A DNA stretch of 64,000 nucleotides from Candidatus Methanosphaera massiliense (GTDB taxonomy: Archaea > Methanobacteriota > Methanobacteria > Methanobacteriales > Methanobacteriaceae): contig NZ_JARBXM010000001.1 in assembly GCF_028890305.1 (NCBI RefSeq), forward strand, positions 1,468,501 through 1,532,500, written 5' to 3'. Made by a program: the position numbers and the translations under genes. The stretch's first letter is position 1. Each line of letters begins with the position of its first letter. Below are positions 55,486-63,826 of this stretch, piece after piece. The notes beneath the pieces were generated by a model that saw only the letters and a program-made list of their open reading frames with translations, ran no database searches and was not told where the DNA came from.

Positions 55486-55893
55486 AAGTCATCAACAAAT
55501 TCAAAGATAATACTTGTATTAGTTGTAGGAATAATTGCAATGCTATGTGGCTCACTAGGCGCAACTGTAATACACTTCGATGCACCCTCCCTAGATTTAG
55601 GAAGTTTATTCGAAAACAATGGCACAAATAATACAACACTGAACAATACAACAAACGAAACAAACAATACTACAATAATATACGAACAAACAAGCAATAA
55701 CAATTACAACAACTACAATACAACTTCAGGTAAAGGAAATAATTCAAATAACAATAATAATAACCACAATAAGAACAATAACAATAATAACAACAATAAC
55801 AACAACAATAATAATAATAATAATAATAACAATAATAACAATAACAATAATAAAAACGGTTCTGAAAATCAACAACAAAAGAACAATAATTAA
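55483..55893 (+). CDS. asparagine-repeat protein with N-terminal membrane anchor
   Basis: Starting at the ATT placed by a perfect GGGGAGGT, the frame gives about 136 residues. A charged N-terminus and the hydrophobic segment SKIILVLVVGIIAMLCGSLG form a signal anchor, then a threonine/asparagine-rich stretch and an uninterrupted run of 26 asparagines. An ATG at 55540 would cut off half the anchor. Low-complexity T/N tracts on one anchor are typical of cell-surface or linker segments, so most of the protein is probably outside the membrane. It closes the operon with the ribonuclease and the GGDD protein. Function is unknown. Confidence 0.6.
   Translation: MKSSTNSKIILVLVVGIIAMLCGSLGATVIHFDAPSLDLGSLFENNGTNNTTLNNTTNETNNTTIIYEQTSNNNYNNYNTTSGKGNNSNNNNNNHNKNNNNNNNNNNNNNNNNNNNNNNNNNNKNGSENQQQKNNN
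55771..55851 (+). repeat. AAT/AAC trinucleotide repeat
   Basis: An in-frame run of about 26 AAY codons, including seven consecutive AAT, encodes poly-asparagine. Such tracts change length easily by slippage, in steps of one residue, without loss of frame. Confidence 0.85.
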
Positions 55894-56044
55894 TGGAAAC
55901 AACATATAAATAATAAAAAATTATTATTAAAATAAAATATTACGAATACTCAAATAAAATAGGGGAGTATTCATTTTTACTCTTAATCTTCTTTTCTAGA
56001 ATGAAAATTATTTTTTAAAAATTTCTTTTTATAATACGGATGAT

Positions 56045-57244
56045 ATGATGAAAATTTTAGACAATGGTATATGTTCCATTAGTAGTTTACAAGCTAGTGG
56101 ATATAAGGAAGGTAAATATGGTGTAAGCATACTTTACCATGAAAACTCAACAGCTGCTGCTGTTTACACACAAAACAAGGTATATGCAGCTCCTATTGAT
56201 ATTACAAGAAAACATTTAGAAAATGGTAAAATTTCAGCTGTTATAATTAACAGTGGAAATGCTAACTGTTATACTAAAGAGGACGGTATGAAAAAAGGTT
56301 TAGAATTAGCACAGCTTGTTGCTGATACATTAGACATTCCGGTTGAGGATGTTGCAACAGCATCTACTGGTGTTATTGGTAGGCAGATGCCTATGGATAT
56401 TATTAAACCAGTAGCAGAGGAATCTCTTAAACGTCTTGGTAATAGCAGGGAATGTGCCAGCTGTGCAGCTGATGTTATTCGTACAACAGACCTTGTCAGT
56501 AAGGAATGTGCTGTTGAATCAGCATTAAATGATGGCACCGTCTTCAGAGTAGCTGGTATGTGTAAGGGTTCTGGTATGATTGCACCTAATATGGGTACTA
56601 TGCTAGCATTCATAGTCACAGACCTTGAAATGGATAAGGATACATTACAGGATGCTATACGTGACAGTGTACAGAAATCATTTAACATGGTTGTTGTTGA
56701 TGGTGATGAAAGTACTAATGATACTGCATTATTAATGAGTACTAATGATGTTAAAGGTGCTGTTGATGATAACTTCTATGAGGCACTTGATTATGTATGC
56801 ACTAACCTTGCTAAGAAGATTGCGAAGGATGGTGAGGGTGCCACCAAGTTAATAGAAGTTGTATGTGATGGTGCTGATAGCTATGATGATGCAGTTGTTG
56901 TGGCTAAAAGTGTTGTATCCAGTAGTTTAGTTAAAACTGCTGTTGCTGGTGCTGATCCTAATTGGGGTAGAATTATTAGTGCTATGGGTTATTCTGGTGT
57001 TGATTTTGACCCGGATAATATTTCTATTAGTATTGGTTCTGGTGATGATAATGTTGTTATTGTTGATAAGGGTACAGTTACAACTTATGATGACCCTGAG
57101 AAGTTAGAGGCTGCTGAGAATCTTATGCAGAAGGATGAGTTAATTATACGTGTTAATCTACATGAGGGCAGTGAAAATGCTACTGCTTACGGCTGTGATT
57201 TAACGTATGATTATGTTAGAATTAATGCGGAGTACACTACGTAG
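56045..57244 (+). CDS. argJ: bifunctional ornithine acetyltransferase / N-acetylglutamate synthase
   Basis: ArgJ moves the acetyl group from N-acetylornithine to glutamate in the cyclic arginine pathway. The 399-residue precursor has VIINSGNANCYTKEDGM, STGVIGRQMPMD and the self-cleavage site KGSGMIAPNMGTMLAFI, where T185 becomes the new N-terminus of the beta chain. A GGATGAT site precedes two adjacent ATGs. argB follows after a short gap. Confidence 0.96.
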   Translation: MMKILDNGICSISSLQASGYKEGKYGVSILYHENSTAAAVYTQNKVYAAPIDITRKHLENGKISAVIINSGNANCYTKEDGMKKGLELAQLVADTLDIPVEDVATASTGVIGRQMPMDIIKPVAEESLKRLGNSRECASCAADVIRTTDLVSKECAVESALNDGTVFRVAGMCKGSGMIAPNMGTMLAFIVTDLEMDKDTLQDAIRDSVQKSFNMVVVDGDESTNDTALLMSTNDVKGAVDDNFYEALDYVCTNLAKKIAKDGEGATKLIEVVCDGADSYDDAVVVAKSVVSSSLVKTAVAGADPNWGRIISAMGYSGVDFDPDNISISIGSGDDNVVIVDKGTVTTYDDPEKLEAAENLMQKDELIIRVNLHEGSENATAYGCDLTYDYVRINAEYTT

Positions 57245-57289
57245 ATATTTTATTTATTTTGGATTATTTAATGGAGTTAGTTGAGATTT

Positions 57290-58186
57290 ATGGTAGAACA
57301 AGAACAGTTAGAAATTAGTAATGTTTTAATTGAAGCATTACCTTATATTAAGAAATTTCATGATAAGAAGATTATGATTAAGTATGGTGGACATGCTATG
57401 ATTGATGAGCATGCTATGAGTTCCACTGCAAGAGACACAGTATTACTTAAATATGTAGGTATGCAGCCTATTGTAGTTCATGGTGGTGGTCCTGAGATAT
57501 CACGTTCCATGGATAAAATGGGTAAGGAACCTAAATTTATTGGTGGTTTAAGAGTTACTGATAAGGAGACCATGGAGATTGTTAAGATGGTTCTTGTTGG
57601 TAAGATCAATACTGAGATTGTGTCTAAAATCGGTTTACATGGTGGTAAGAGTTTAGGTATTTCTGGTAAGGACGGATATCTTCTTGAATCATCACGTAAG
57701 GGTCCTACAAAGATCAGACATGAAGATGGTGAAATATTAGAGGTTGACCTTGGATATGTTGGTAAGATTGATAAGGTTAACAGGAAGATTGTTGATGATT
57801 TAACTGATAATAATTATATTCCGGTTATATCACCTCTTGGTATTGATAAGGATGGTAATACTCTTAACTTGAATGCTGATACTGTTGCAGGTTCTATTGC
57901 TAGTAGTGTTGATGCTGAGAAGTTAATTGTATTGACTGATGTTCCAGGTATTTTAACTGACCCTGATGATCCTGATAGTCTTATTAGACGTATCAGAACT
58001 GATGAGTTAAAAGAGTTAATCCGTGAGGGTGTTATTACTGGTGGTATGATTCCTAAGGTTGAAACTTGTATTAATGCTGTGGAGAATGGTGTTAAAACTG
58101 CTCATATATTGGATGGTAGACTTAATCATTCTATATTACTTGAGATTTTCACTAAGCATGGTATTGGTACAATGGTACGTGAATAA
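57290..58186 (+). CDS. argB: acetylglutamate kinase
   Basis: ArgB phosphorylates N-acetylglutamate. The protein of about 298 residues has [37 protein letters not shown] (glycine-rich substrate loop), [18 protein letters not shown] and [17 protein letters not shown], all family hallmarks. A TTG at 57281, three codons upstream, is also possible: GGAG lies at a spacing that suits the TTG slightly better than the ATG at 57290. I kept the ATG because it matches usual start points, with this uncertainty. Confidence 0.95.
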   Translation: MVEQEQLEISNVLIEALPYIKKFHDKKIMIKYGGHAMIDEHAMSSTARDTVLLKYVGMQPIVVHGGGPEISRSMDKMGKEPKFIGGLRVTDKETMEIVKMVLVGKINTEIVSKIGLHGGKSLGISGKDGYLLESSRKGPTKIRHEDGEILEVDLGYVGKIDKVNRKIVDDLTDNNYIPVISPLGIDKDGNTLNLNADTVAGSIASSVDAEKLIVLTDVPGILTDPDDPDSLIRRIRTDELKELIREGVITGGMIPKVETCINAVENGVKTAHILDGRLNHSILLEIFTKHGIGTMVRE

Positions 58187-58260
58187 TCACCCTCTCTTTT
58201 TATCTATTTTTTTAAGTGAAGAATATTTTTTTATGTAAAAGTTATTTTCAGTGTTTTATT

Positions 58261-59151
58261 ATGAAATCTATAAAGTTAACAGATGATGAGATTAGTAAGT
58301 TTATTTATCAGACTCGTAATTTACGTCATGAAAAGCCTCACCAGTATGAACGTATCCGTATTAAGGATGGTGATGTTGTTCTTATTTTGTATAATTCTAG
58401 GAAGTTAGTTTTTAATGACAATAGTAGTACCCGTAATTTGCTGGGTTCTGTCTTAGAATTAAAAGAATACAATTCCACAGGTGAAACTTATACTAATAAT
58501 AAAAGTATGCAGTATAATCCTGATATTTTACTAGATGACTATAGTTTTACCATAGGCTCTGATGAAACTGGTAAAGGTGAATGGTATGGACCGCTTGTTG
58601 TAACAGCAGTATCTACATCACATGATGATAATTTGAAATTAAAACGTATTGGAGTGACTGATAGTAAGAAATTATCAACAAAACAAATCTATAAACTATA
58701 CCCTAAAATAGAAAAACTAGGCATTAACAGCAGAACAATCATTCTTAAACCATTCAGTTACAATAGATTATACCAGAAATTCACCAGTAAGGGAAAAAAC
58801 CTGAATCACTTACTGGCATACCTTCATTCAAAGGTTATAACAGAATTACTGCAGGATATTCAGACAACAGATGTACTGGTTATTATTGATAAATTTGATT
58901 ATAAAAAGATGAATGAATATCTTAACATTAATGATAAAATCAAAGTAATACAGGAATCAAACGGTGAAAAATACATACCCGTTGCTACAAGTAGCATAAT
59001 AGCAAAATACAATTATGAACAAACCTTAAAAGAAATAGAAGAAAGATATAATATTAACTTAAGAAAAACAAAACCAAAAAATATTAACAAAGACGTAATA
59101 AATAAAGTTGCAAAAACACACTTCAAAAACGTTAAACCATACGCATATTAA
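58261..59151 (+). CDS. rnhC: ribonuclease HIII
   Basis: This enzyme cleaves RNA in RNA-DNA hybrids. The protein of about 296 residues has an N-terminal substrate-binding extension (residues 1-85) and the RNase HIII signature FTIGSDETGKGEWYGPLVVT with D101 and E102, then GVTDSKKLS and VATSSIIAKYNYEQ. The G-[S]-DE and GKGEWYGP pattern is that of HIII and not HII. RNase HIII is mainly bacterial, so this may be an acquired gene. A GTG at 58216 would extend the frame, but the ATG at 58261 fits homologue starts. It lies between argB and argC with no clear link to arginine synthesis. Confidence 0.88.
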   Translation: MKSIKLTDDEISKFIYQTRNLRHEKPHQYERIRIKDGDVVLILYNSRKLVFNDNSSTRNLLGSVLELKEYNSTGETYTNNKSMQYNPDILLDDYSFTIGSDETGKGEWYGPLVVTAVSTSHDDNLKLKRIGVTDSKKLSTKQIYKLYPKIEKLGINSRTIILKPFSYNRLYQKFTSKGKNLNHLLAYLHSKVITELLQDIQTTDVLVIIDKFDYKKMNEYLNINDKIKVIQESNGEKYIPVATSSIIAKYNYEQTLKEIEERYNINLRKTKPKNINKDVINKVAKTHFKNVKPYAY

Positions 59152-59178
59152 TAAATTAATTATAAGGAGCAATATAAA

Positions 59179-60207
59179 ATGAGTAAAATAGATGTAGCAA
59201 TAATAGGTGCTAGTGGATATACTGGCGGAGAACTAATGAGAATACTACTAAGACATCCAAAAGTAAACATAAAAACTGTTACAAGCCGTAAAAATGAGGG
59301 AGAATATGTATCAGAACTACATCCAAATCTAGAAGGAGTAGATCTTAAATTCACAAACCCAAAACCAGAGGATGTGGATGCTGATGTTGTATTCAGTGCA
59401 CTTCCACACGGAGCATCAATGAAACTAGTGCCAGAATACCTGAACAATGGATCAAAGGTAATCGATCTAAGCGGAGATTTCAGATTCAGTGATTATAAAG
59501 TGTATGAGAAATGGTATGGAATGAAACATTTACATCCAGAATTAGATGCAGTATTCGGATTACCTGAGATAAACAGAGACCAGATAAAAGATGCAACATT
59601 AATAGCTAACCCTGGATGTTTCCCAACAGGAGGAATATTATCTAGTCTACCAATAGTAGAAAACCAGTTAGTAGATAGAATAATTCTAGACAGTAAAAGT
59701 GGTGTAAGTGGAGCAGGAGTAAAACCTAATGAAAGAACACATTACCCGACCTGTACTGATAACGTTAAACCATACGCTATAGCAAACCACAGACACACAC
59801 CTGAAATAAGAGAACAACTAAGAAACTTTGGTAGTAAAGATGTTAAAGTATCATTCACACCACACCTTGTACCAGTAATTCGTGGAATACTCACAACTAA
59901 TCACAGCTTCCTAATAAAAGATGATGTGACAGCAGAAGATATATACAACCTATACAGTGAATACTATAAGGATGAACCATTTGTACAGGTGTTAAAGGAT
60001 AATAAAGTACCACTGCTAGCAAGTGTACGTGGATCTAACAACTGCCAAATAGGTGGTATTTCTCTTGATGATGAAGACCAGCTAGTAGTTATCTCTGCAA
60101 TTGATAACCTTGTTAAAGGAGCATCAGGTCAGGCAGTTCAAAACATGAATATCATGTTTGGATTTGATGAGACAACAGGATTAAAAGAAGTAGGATTATA
60201 TCCTTAA
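59179..60207 (+). CDS. argC: N-acetyl-gamma-glutamyl-phosphate reductase
   Basis: ArgC reduces N-acetylglutamyl phosphate to the semialdehyde with NADPH. The 342-residue protein has VAIIGASGYTGGELMRILL for cofactor binding, VFSALPHGASM, VIDLSGDFRF and the active-site NPGCFPTGG with C147. AAGGAG precedes the ATG. With argJ and argB it makes most of the arginine branch; argD is not in the window. Confidence 0.97.
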   Translation: MSKIDVAIIGASGYTGGELMRILLRHPKVNIKTVTSRKNEGEYVSELHPNLEGVDLKFTNPKPEDVDADVVFSALPHGASMKLVPEYLNNGSKVIDLSGDFRFSDYKVYEKWYGMKHLHPELDAVFGLPEINRDQIKDATLIANPGCFPTGGILSSLPIVENQLVDRIILDSKSGVSGAGVKPNERTHYPTCTDNVKPYAIANHRHTPEIREQLRNFGSKDVKVSFTPHLVPVIRGILTTNHSFLIKDDVTAEDIYNLYSEYYKDEPFVQVLKDNKVPLLASVRGSNNCQIGGISLDDEDQLVVISAIDNLVKGASGQAVQNMNIMFGFDETTGLKEVGLYP

Positions 60208-60263
60208 AAGTACATGTAAGTATAAATATCAAAATAAACTTTATATAACTAGGTGGCTTATAA

Positions 60264-60728
60264 ATGACAGACTTAGTAATATACTATACAAGAACAAATA
60301 AAACAAAGACTATTGCAGAGGAAATAGCAAAAGAAAAAGATGCTCAATTATTAGAAGTTATTGATAAAACAAATAGGGATGGATCAATCAAATTCTTAAC
60401 TAGTGCAATAGATGCAATGCGTGGAAAGAAGACAAGCATTGAATATGATGCTGTGGATTTATCAGAATATGACACAATATATATTGGTTCTCCAGTATGG
60501 GCATCTAAAGCAACACCAGCCATACTTGAGTTTGTAGAGGAAAATGACTTTAATAATACTAATGTAGTAAGTTTTGTAACACTTACAAGTAATGGTGCAG
60601 AAAAGGCTCTGGATAACTTAAACGATGCTATAAAATCAAAGGGTGGAAAGATTATCAGGTCTTTCTCTATTATAACAAAAGATACAGATATCATTAAATT
60701 AACCCATGATGCATTAAATGATGAATAA
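60264..60728 (+). CDS. flavodoxin, tandem copy 1
   Basis: This 154-residue flavodoxin-like protein has YYTRTNKTKTIAEEIAKE (FMN phosphate loop) and YIGSPVWASKATPAILEF (ring-binding loop). It would carry electrons or bind FMN in the cytoplasm. AGGTGG lies before the ATG. It is the first of four related genes in a row and is separated from the second by 164 bases, so it may have its own transcript. Confidence 0.9.
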   Translation: MTDLVIYYTRTNKTKTIAEEIAKEKDAQLLEVIDKTNRDGSIKFLTSAIDAMRGKKTSIEYDAVDLSEYDTIYIGSPVWASKATPAILEFVEENDFNNTNVVSFVTLTSNGAEKALDNLNDAIKSKGGKIIRSFSIITKDTDIIKLTHDALNDE

Positions 60729-60892
60729 ACTATATTCATCTATCACCCCTTATACTTAAACTATTTTTTAAAAGAAACTAAATCAAAAAATATAAACTTG
60801 AATGAAAAACATAATAATAAGTATAGAACAAAAATAAAGTAAATTTTTTTTAAATTATATAAACAATAATTGAAATAGGGGTTAAAAAAAAT

Positions 60893-61363
60893 ATGAATGA
60901 TATAGTAATTTATTATTCAAGAACAGGAAAAACAAAATTAGTAGCTAAAACAATAGCAAAAGAAATAGCTGCTGATACACAAGAAATTAAAGATTTAACA
61001 AATAGATCTGGTCTACGTGGCTTCGTAAAAGGAGTTATAGACATAAAATTCAACGCAAATACCGAAATAAGTCCTGAAAGAGTAGATTTAAAAGATTATG
61101 ATACAATATATATCGGTTCCCCTGTATGGGGTGCAAGAATAGCACCAGCCATAATGCAACTAGTAAACAACTGTGACTTTGAAGGCAAAAACGTTATAAC
61201 ATTTGTAACAATGAGCGGATCAGGTTCAGATAATGCATTATCAGAATTAAACAATCAGATAAAAACAAAGAAAGGAAACATAACCAACTCCTTTGCAATA
61301 ATTACTAAAAACACTGACATTCCCAAATTAACAAAGAAAGCATTAAATGATTTGGAGAATTAA
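60893..61363 (+). CDS. flavodoxin, tandem copy 2
   Basis: This 156-residue flavodoxin has the best-preserved phosphate loop of the four (YYSRTGKTKLVAKTIAKE) and YIGSPVWGARIAPAIMQL near the flavin ring. AGGGGTT lies before the ATG, and a long AT-rich leader precedes it. The next gene begins one base after its stop, so copies 2 to 4 form an operon. Confidence 0.9.
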   Translation: MNDIVIYYSRTGKTKLVAKTIAKEIAADTQEIKDLTNRSGLRGFVKGVIDIKFNANTEISPERVDLKDYDTIYIGSPVWGARIAPAIMQLVNNCDFEGKNVITFVTMSGSGSDNALSELNNQIKTKKGNITNSFAIITKNTDIPKLTKKALNDLEN

Positions 61364-61364
61364 G

Positions 61365-61832
61365 ATGAGAAGCTTAGTTATAGTATACTCTAATTCAGGC
61401 AACACATTAACCGTTGCAAAAACAATTAAAAAAGAATTAAAAGCTCATTTAAGGGAAATTACTGATTATACTATCCATAGAACAGTTCTAGATTATCTGT
61501 TTACTAGTGCTATTGATTCAGCTAGTATTAACCCAAGAAAGATAGATGTTGACTATTATGAAACAATATTTATTGGTACACCTGTATGGTTAGGTAGTGT
61601 AACTCCTGCAATAAAGAAAATTATAGATAACACCGATTTCAAAAATAAAAATGTAATATTATTCAATACACTAAAATGTATTGGTGGCGACATTGCCATG
61701 AAACGTCTTGCAAGACAAGTGAAAAAACATAATGGCAATGTCATAGGTGGCTTCTCCATATACAGTAATGGAACAAAAGAAGATATGATAAATAATACAC
61801 GAATAGCCTTATCAGATTTTAATTTAGTATAA
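61365..61832 (+). CDS. flavodoxin, tandem copy 3
   Basis: This flavodoxin of about 155 residues starts MRSLVIVYSNSGNTLTVAKT, with the ring loop FIGTPVWLGSVTPAIKKI. An upstream in-frame ATG exists inside copy 2, but GGAG at the end of that gene is spaced for the ATG at 61365. It is coupled to copy 2 and followed by copy 4 after 20 bases. Confidence 0.88.
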   Translation: MRSLVIVYSNSGNTLTVAKTIKKELKAHLREITDYTIHRTVLDYLFTSAIDSASINPRKIDVDYYETIFIGTPVWLGSVTPAIKKIIDNTDFKNKNVILFNTLKCIGGDIAMKRLARQVKKHNGNVIGGFSIYSNGTKEDMINNTRIALSDFNLV

Positions 61833-61852
61833 ACATGTAAAAGAGGATTATT

Positions 61853-62341
61853 ATGACTGTTTTAGTAACATATTCAACAAATAAGGAAATCAGAATTGTT
61901 TCAGAATTCTTAGCTAAAAGGGTGAATGGTGAATGTATAGAAATAATTGATTTAAAAAGAAAGAAAGGTTTCTTTAATAGTATTCGTAATAATTATAATG
62001 CTATGCGTTCTACTAAAACAGAAATTCAGCCAAATAGTATAGATTTAAGTAAATATAATCTTATTTTAATGGGAAGTCCTTCTACACTAGGTAATCCTTC
62101 ACCCGCTATATTAACTTTTATAGATAATTGCGACTTTAAGAATAAGGATGTAATTATATACACAACAACTCATACCAGGCAGGGACATGGCGTCTTAAAT
62201 GATATGAAAAAAAGAATTGAATCAAGAGGTGGTCGTATAATCAATTCTTTTATCATAAGAGTTAATGATAAAACTGAGGAAGAAATTATTCGAAACACTT
62301 TACGCGTAATCTATGCATTAGATTTAGATTTATATCTATAA
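61853..62341 (+). CDS. flavodoxin-like protein with degenerate FMN loop, tandem copy 4
   Basis: This 162-residue protein aligns with the other three but its phosphate loop is altered (TYSTNKEIRIVSEFLAKR instead of S-x-T-G-x-T), and the ring loop reads LMGSPSTLGNPSPAILTF, with the aromatic tryptophan lost. It may bind FMN poorly or have another role, such as a regulatory partner of the true flavodoxins. GAGGA lies before the ATG. It is the last gene of the set and converges on the Mur ligase locus. Confidence 0.8.
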   Translation: MTVLVTYSTNKEIRIVSEFLAKRVNGECIEIIDLKRKKGFFNSIRNNYNAMRSTKTEIQPNSIDLSKYNLILMGSPSTLGNPSPAILTFIDNCDFKNKDVIIYTTTHTRQGHGVLNDMKKRIESRGGRIINSFIIRVNDKTEEEIIRNTLRVIYALDLDLYL

Positions 62342-62396
62342 TAAATCATTATTCTTATTTTATTTTAAAAAAAATTAGTAGTGAAGGAGATTAGTA

Positions 62397-63826
62397 TTAG
62401 TTTTTGTTTTCTTCTTTTATTTTATTCTTAATTATATTCCATACAGCTTGTTCTTCACCACAGCCCGTGACTATTATATTAGAATATTCTGATTCATTAA
62501 TTAGTTTTACAATTCCTTTTATTCGTTTGTCGAAATCATATTCTATTGGATAGTAACTTGCATTTAATCCACTTTCAACTATTTTCTCATAGTACTTCTC
62601 TGCAGCATCTAAGGATACTCTTCCAGGAACTACTGTTATATGTGTTGGATTAACTGTTTTTAATGTTTTTAGATGATCTTCAAATATTTCTTCTTCATTA
62701 GCATCTGGCGTACAGTATATGAATTCTGCTTCTGAATTAAATAATTCCCTTTTCATGAATAATACATTTACTTTTAATGCATCACATTATCTCCCTGACC
62801 TATTCCTACTAGTTTATCACCTAGTTTTTCTACTTCAAATCTGCCTGGTGGTAGAATTGAGAAATCAAGTGAATTGAAATAATTTGTTATATTAGATTCA
62901 ATATTTTCAGGTTCAGGTGTGAAGCATGCATATGCTGTGAGTGATGCTAGTGTATTATATACGTTATGTGTACCAAATAATGGTAGACTTAGCTCTACAT
63001 CTATAGATACATTATCATCAAATGAATAATTGTACACAGAACCTATCACATGAACATCTAATCTACCATTTGAACTTAGTACTTTTGTAACTTTAATATC
63101 TGGTTCATGACGTGCGAATCCACATTCACATGAATACACTCCTCTCTGATTCATGTAATGACGTGAATATTCTAATTTTTTACCACATCTTGGACAATAA
63201 GAATCTGCTGGTTCATAAACATCTTCCACCATGTCTGTATCTAATCCATAATAAATTACATGGCCCTCCTCTTGCTTGTTTAATCCAATATTACATGTAT
63301 TTGGATCATCAGTGTTTACCATTACAACTCCATTCATCATGTCCTTAGATAGTAATGTTTTAGCCTTCACATATTGTTCAAATGAATTCTTCTTACCAAG
63401 TACCTGTGTATGCTCACGGGATATACTGGTGTATAATACTCCTTTTGGCTGAACATACTTCTGTACTTTGTCAGGTATTCCATGTTCAATATCTCTTATA
63501 CCATATTCAAAGACTCCGATATTAGCCTTTTTTGAAAGTAATGCCGTTGTAAGAGCATATATTGTATTATTATCCACACTAGATATAATATCCGTATCTT
63601 TAGATAATAGGTTTATTAGCATGGTTGTAGTGGTTGTTTTACCATTAGTTCCAGTAATAAGAATTGAACCTGTTTCTAATTGTTCGTTTGCAAGTTTTTT
63701 AATAGAATCTAGGCCAGCATACTTTATAAATAAATACCCCGGATAAGATTTACCTCCTGTTGGTAAGACTTTTAATAATTTATAAGTAAACTGGCTAAAT
63801 TTTTTAGTTAAGTTATAATTATTCAA
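62397..63826 (-). pseudogene. MurT-like Mur ligase family gene, frameshifted
   Basis: Translation from 63826 gives 350 residues: a Mur ligase ATP domain with SILITGTNGKTTTTTM (P-loop about 59-66), a zinc ribbon of the MurT type (CPRC at 211-214, CECG at 233-236) and GRFEVEKLGDKLVGIGQGDN, then a premature TAA at 62774. In the next frame the DNA continues DALKVNVLFMKRELFNSEAE, then the remaining C-terminal domain to 62397, about 119 residues from its first ATG, which has no ribosome binding site. One added base near 62785 joins the two into about 477 residues, the normal MurT-like size. MurT amidates cell-wall precursors with GatD in bacteria; relatives in these methanogens are linked to pseudomurein. 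No GatD gene is seen here. It could be a true pseudogene or a sequence error. Confidence 0.8.

Noticed and set aside
62397-62756. Independent 119-residue gene after the Mur ligase
   Set aside because: Its first ATG has no ribosome binding site and its upstream frame continues the ligase sequence, so it is the ligase C-terminus.
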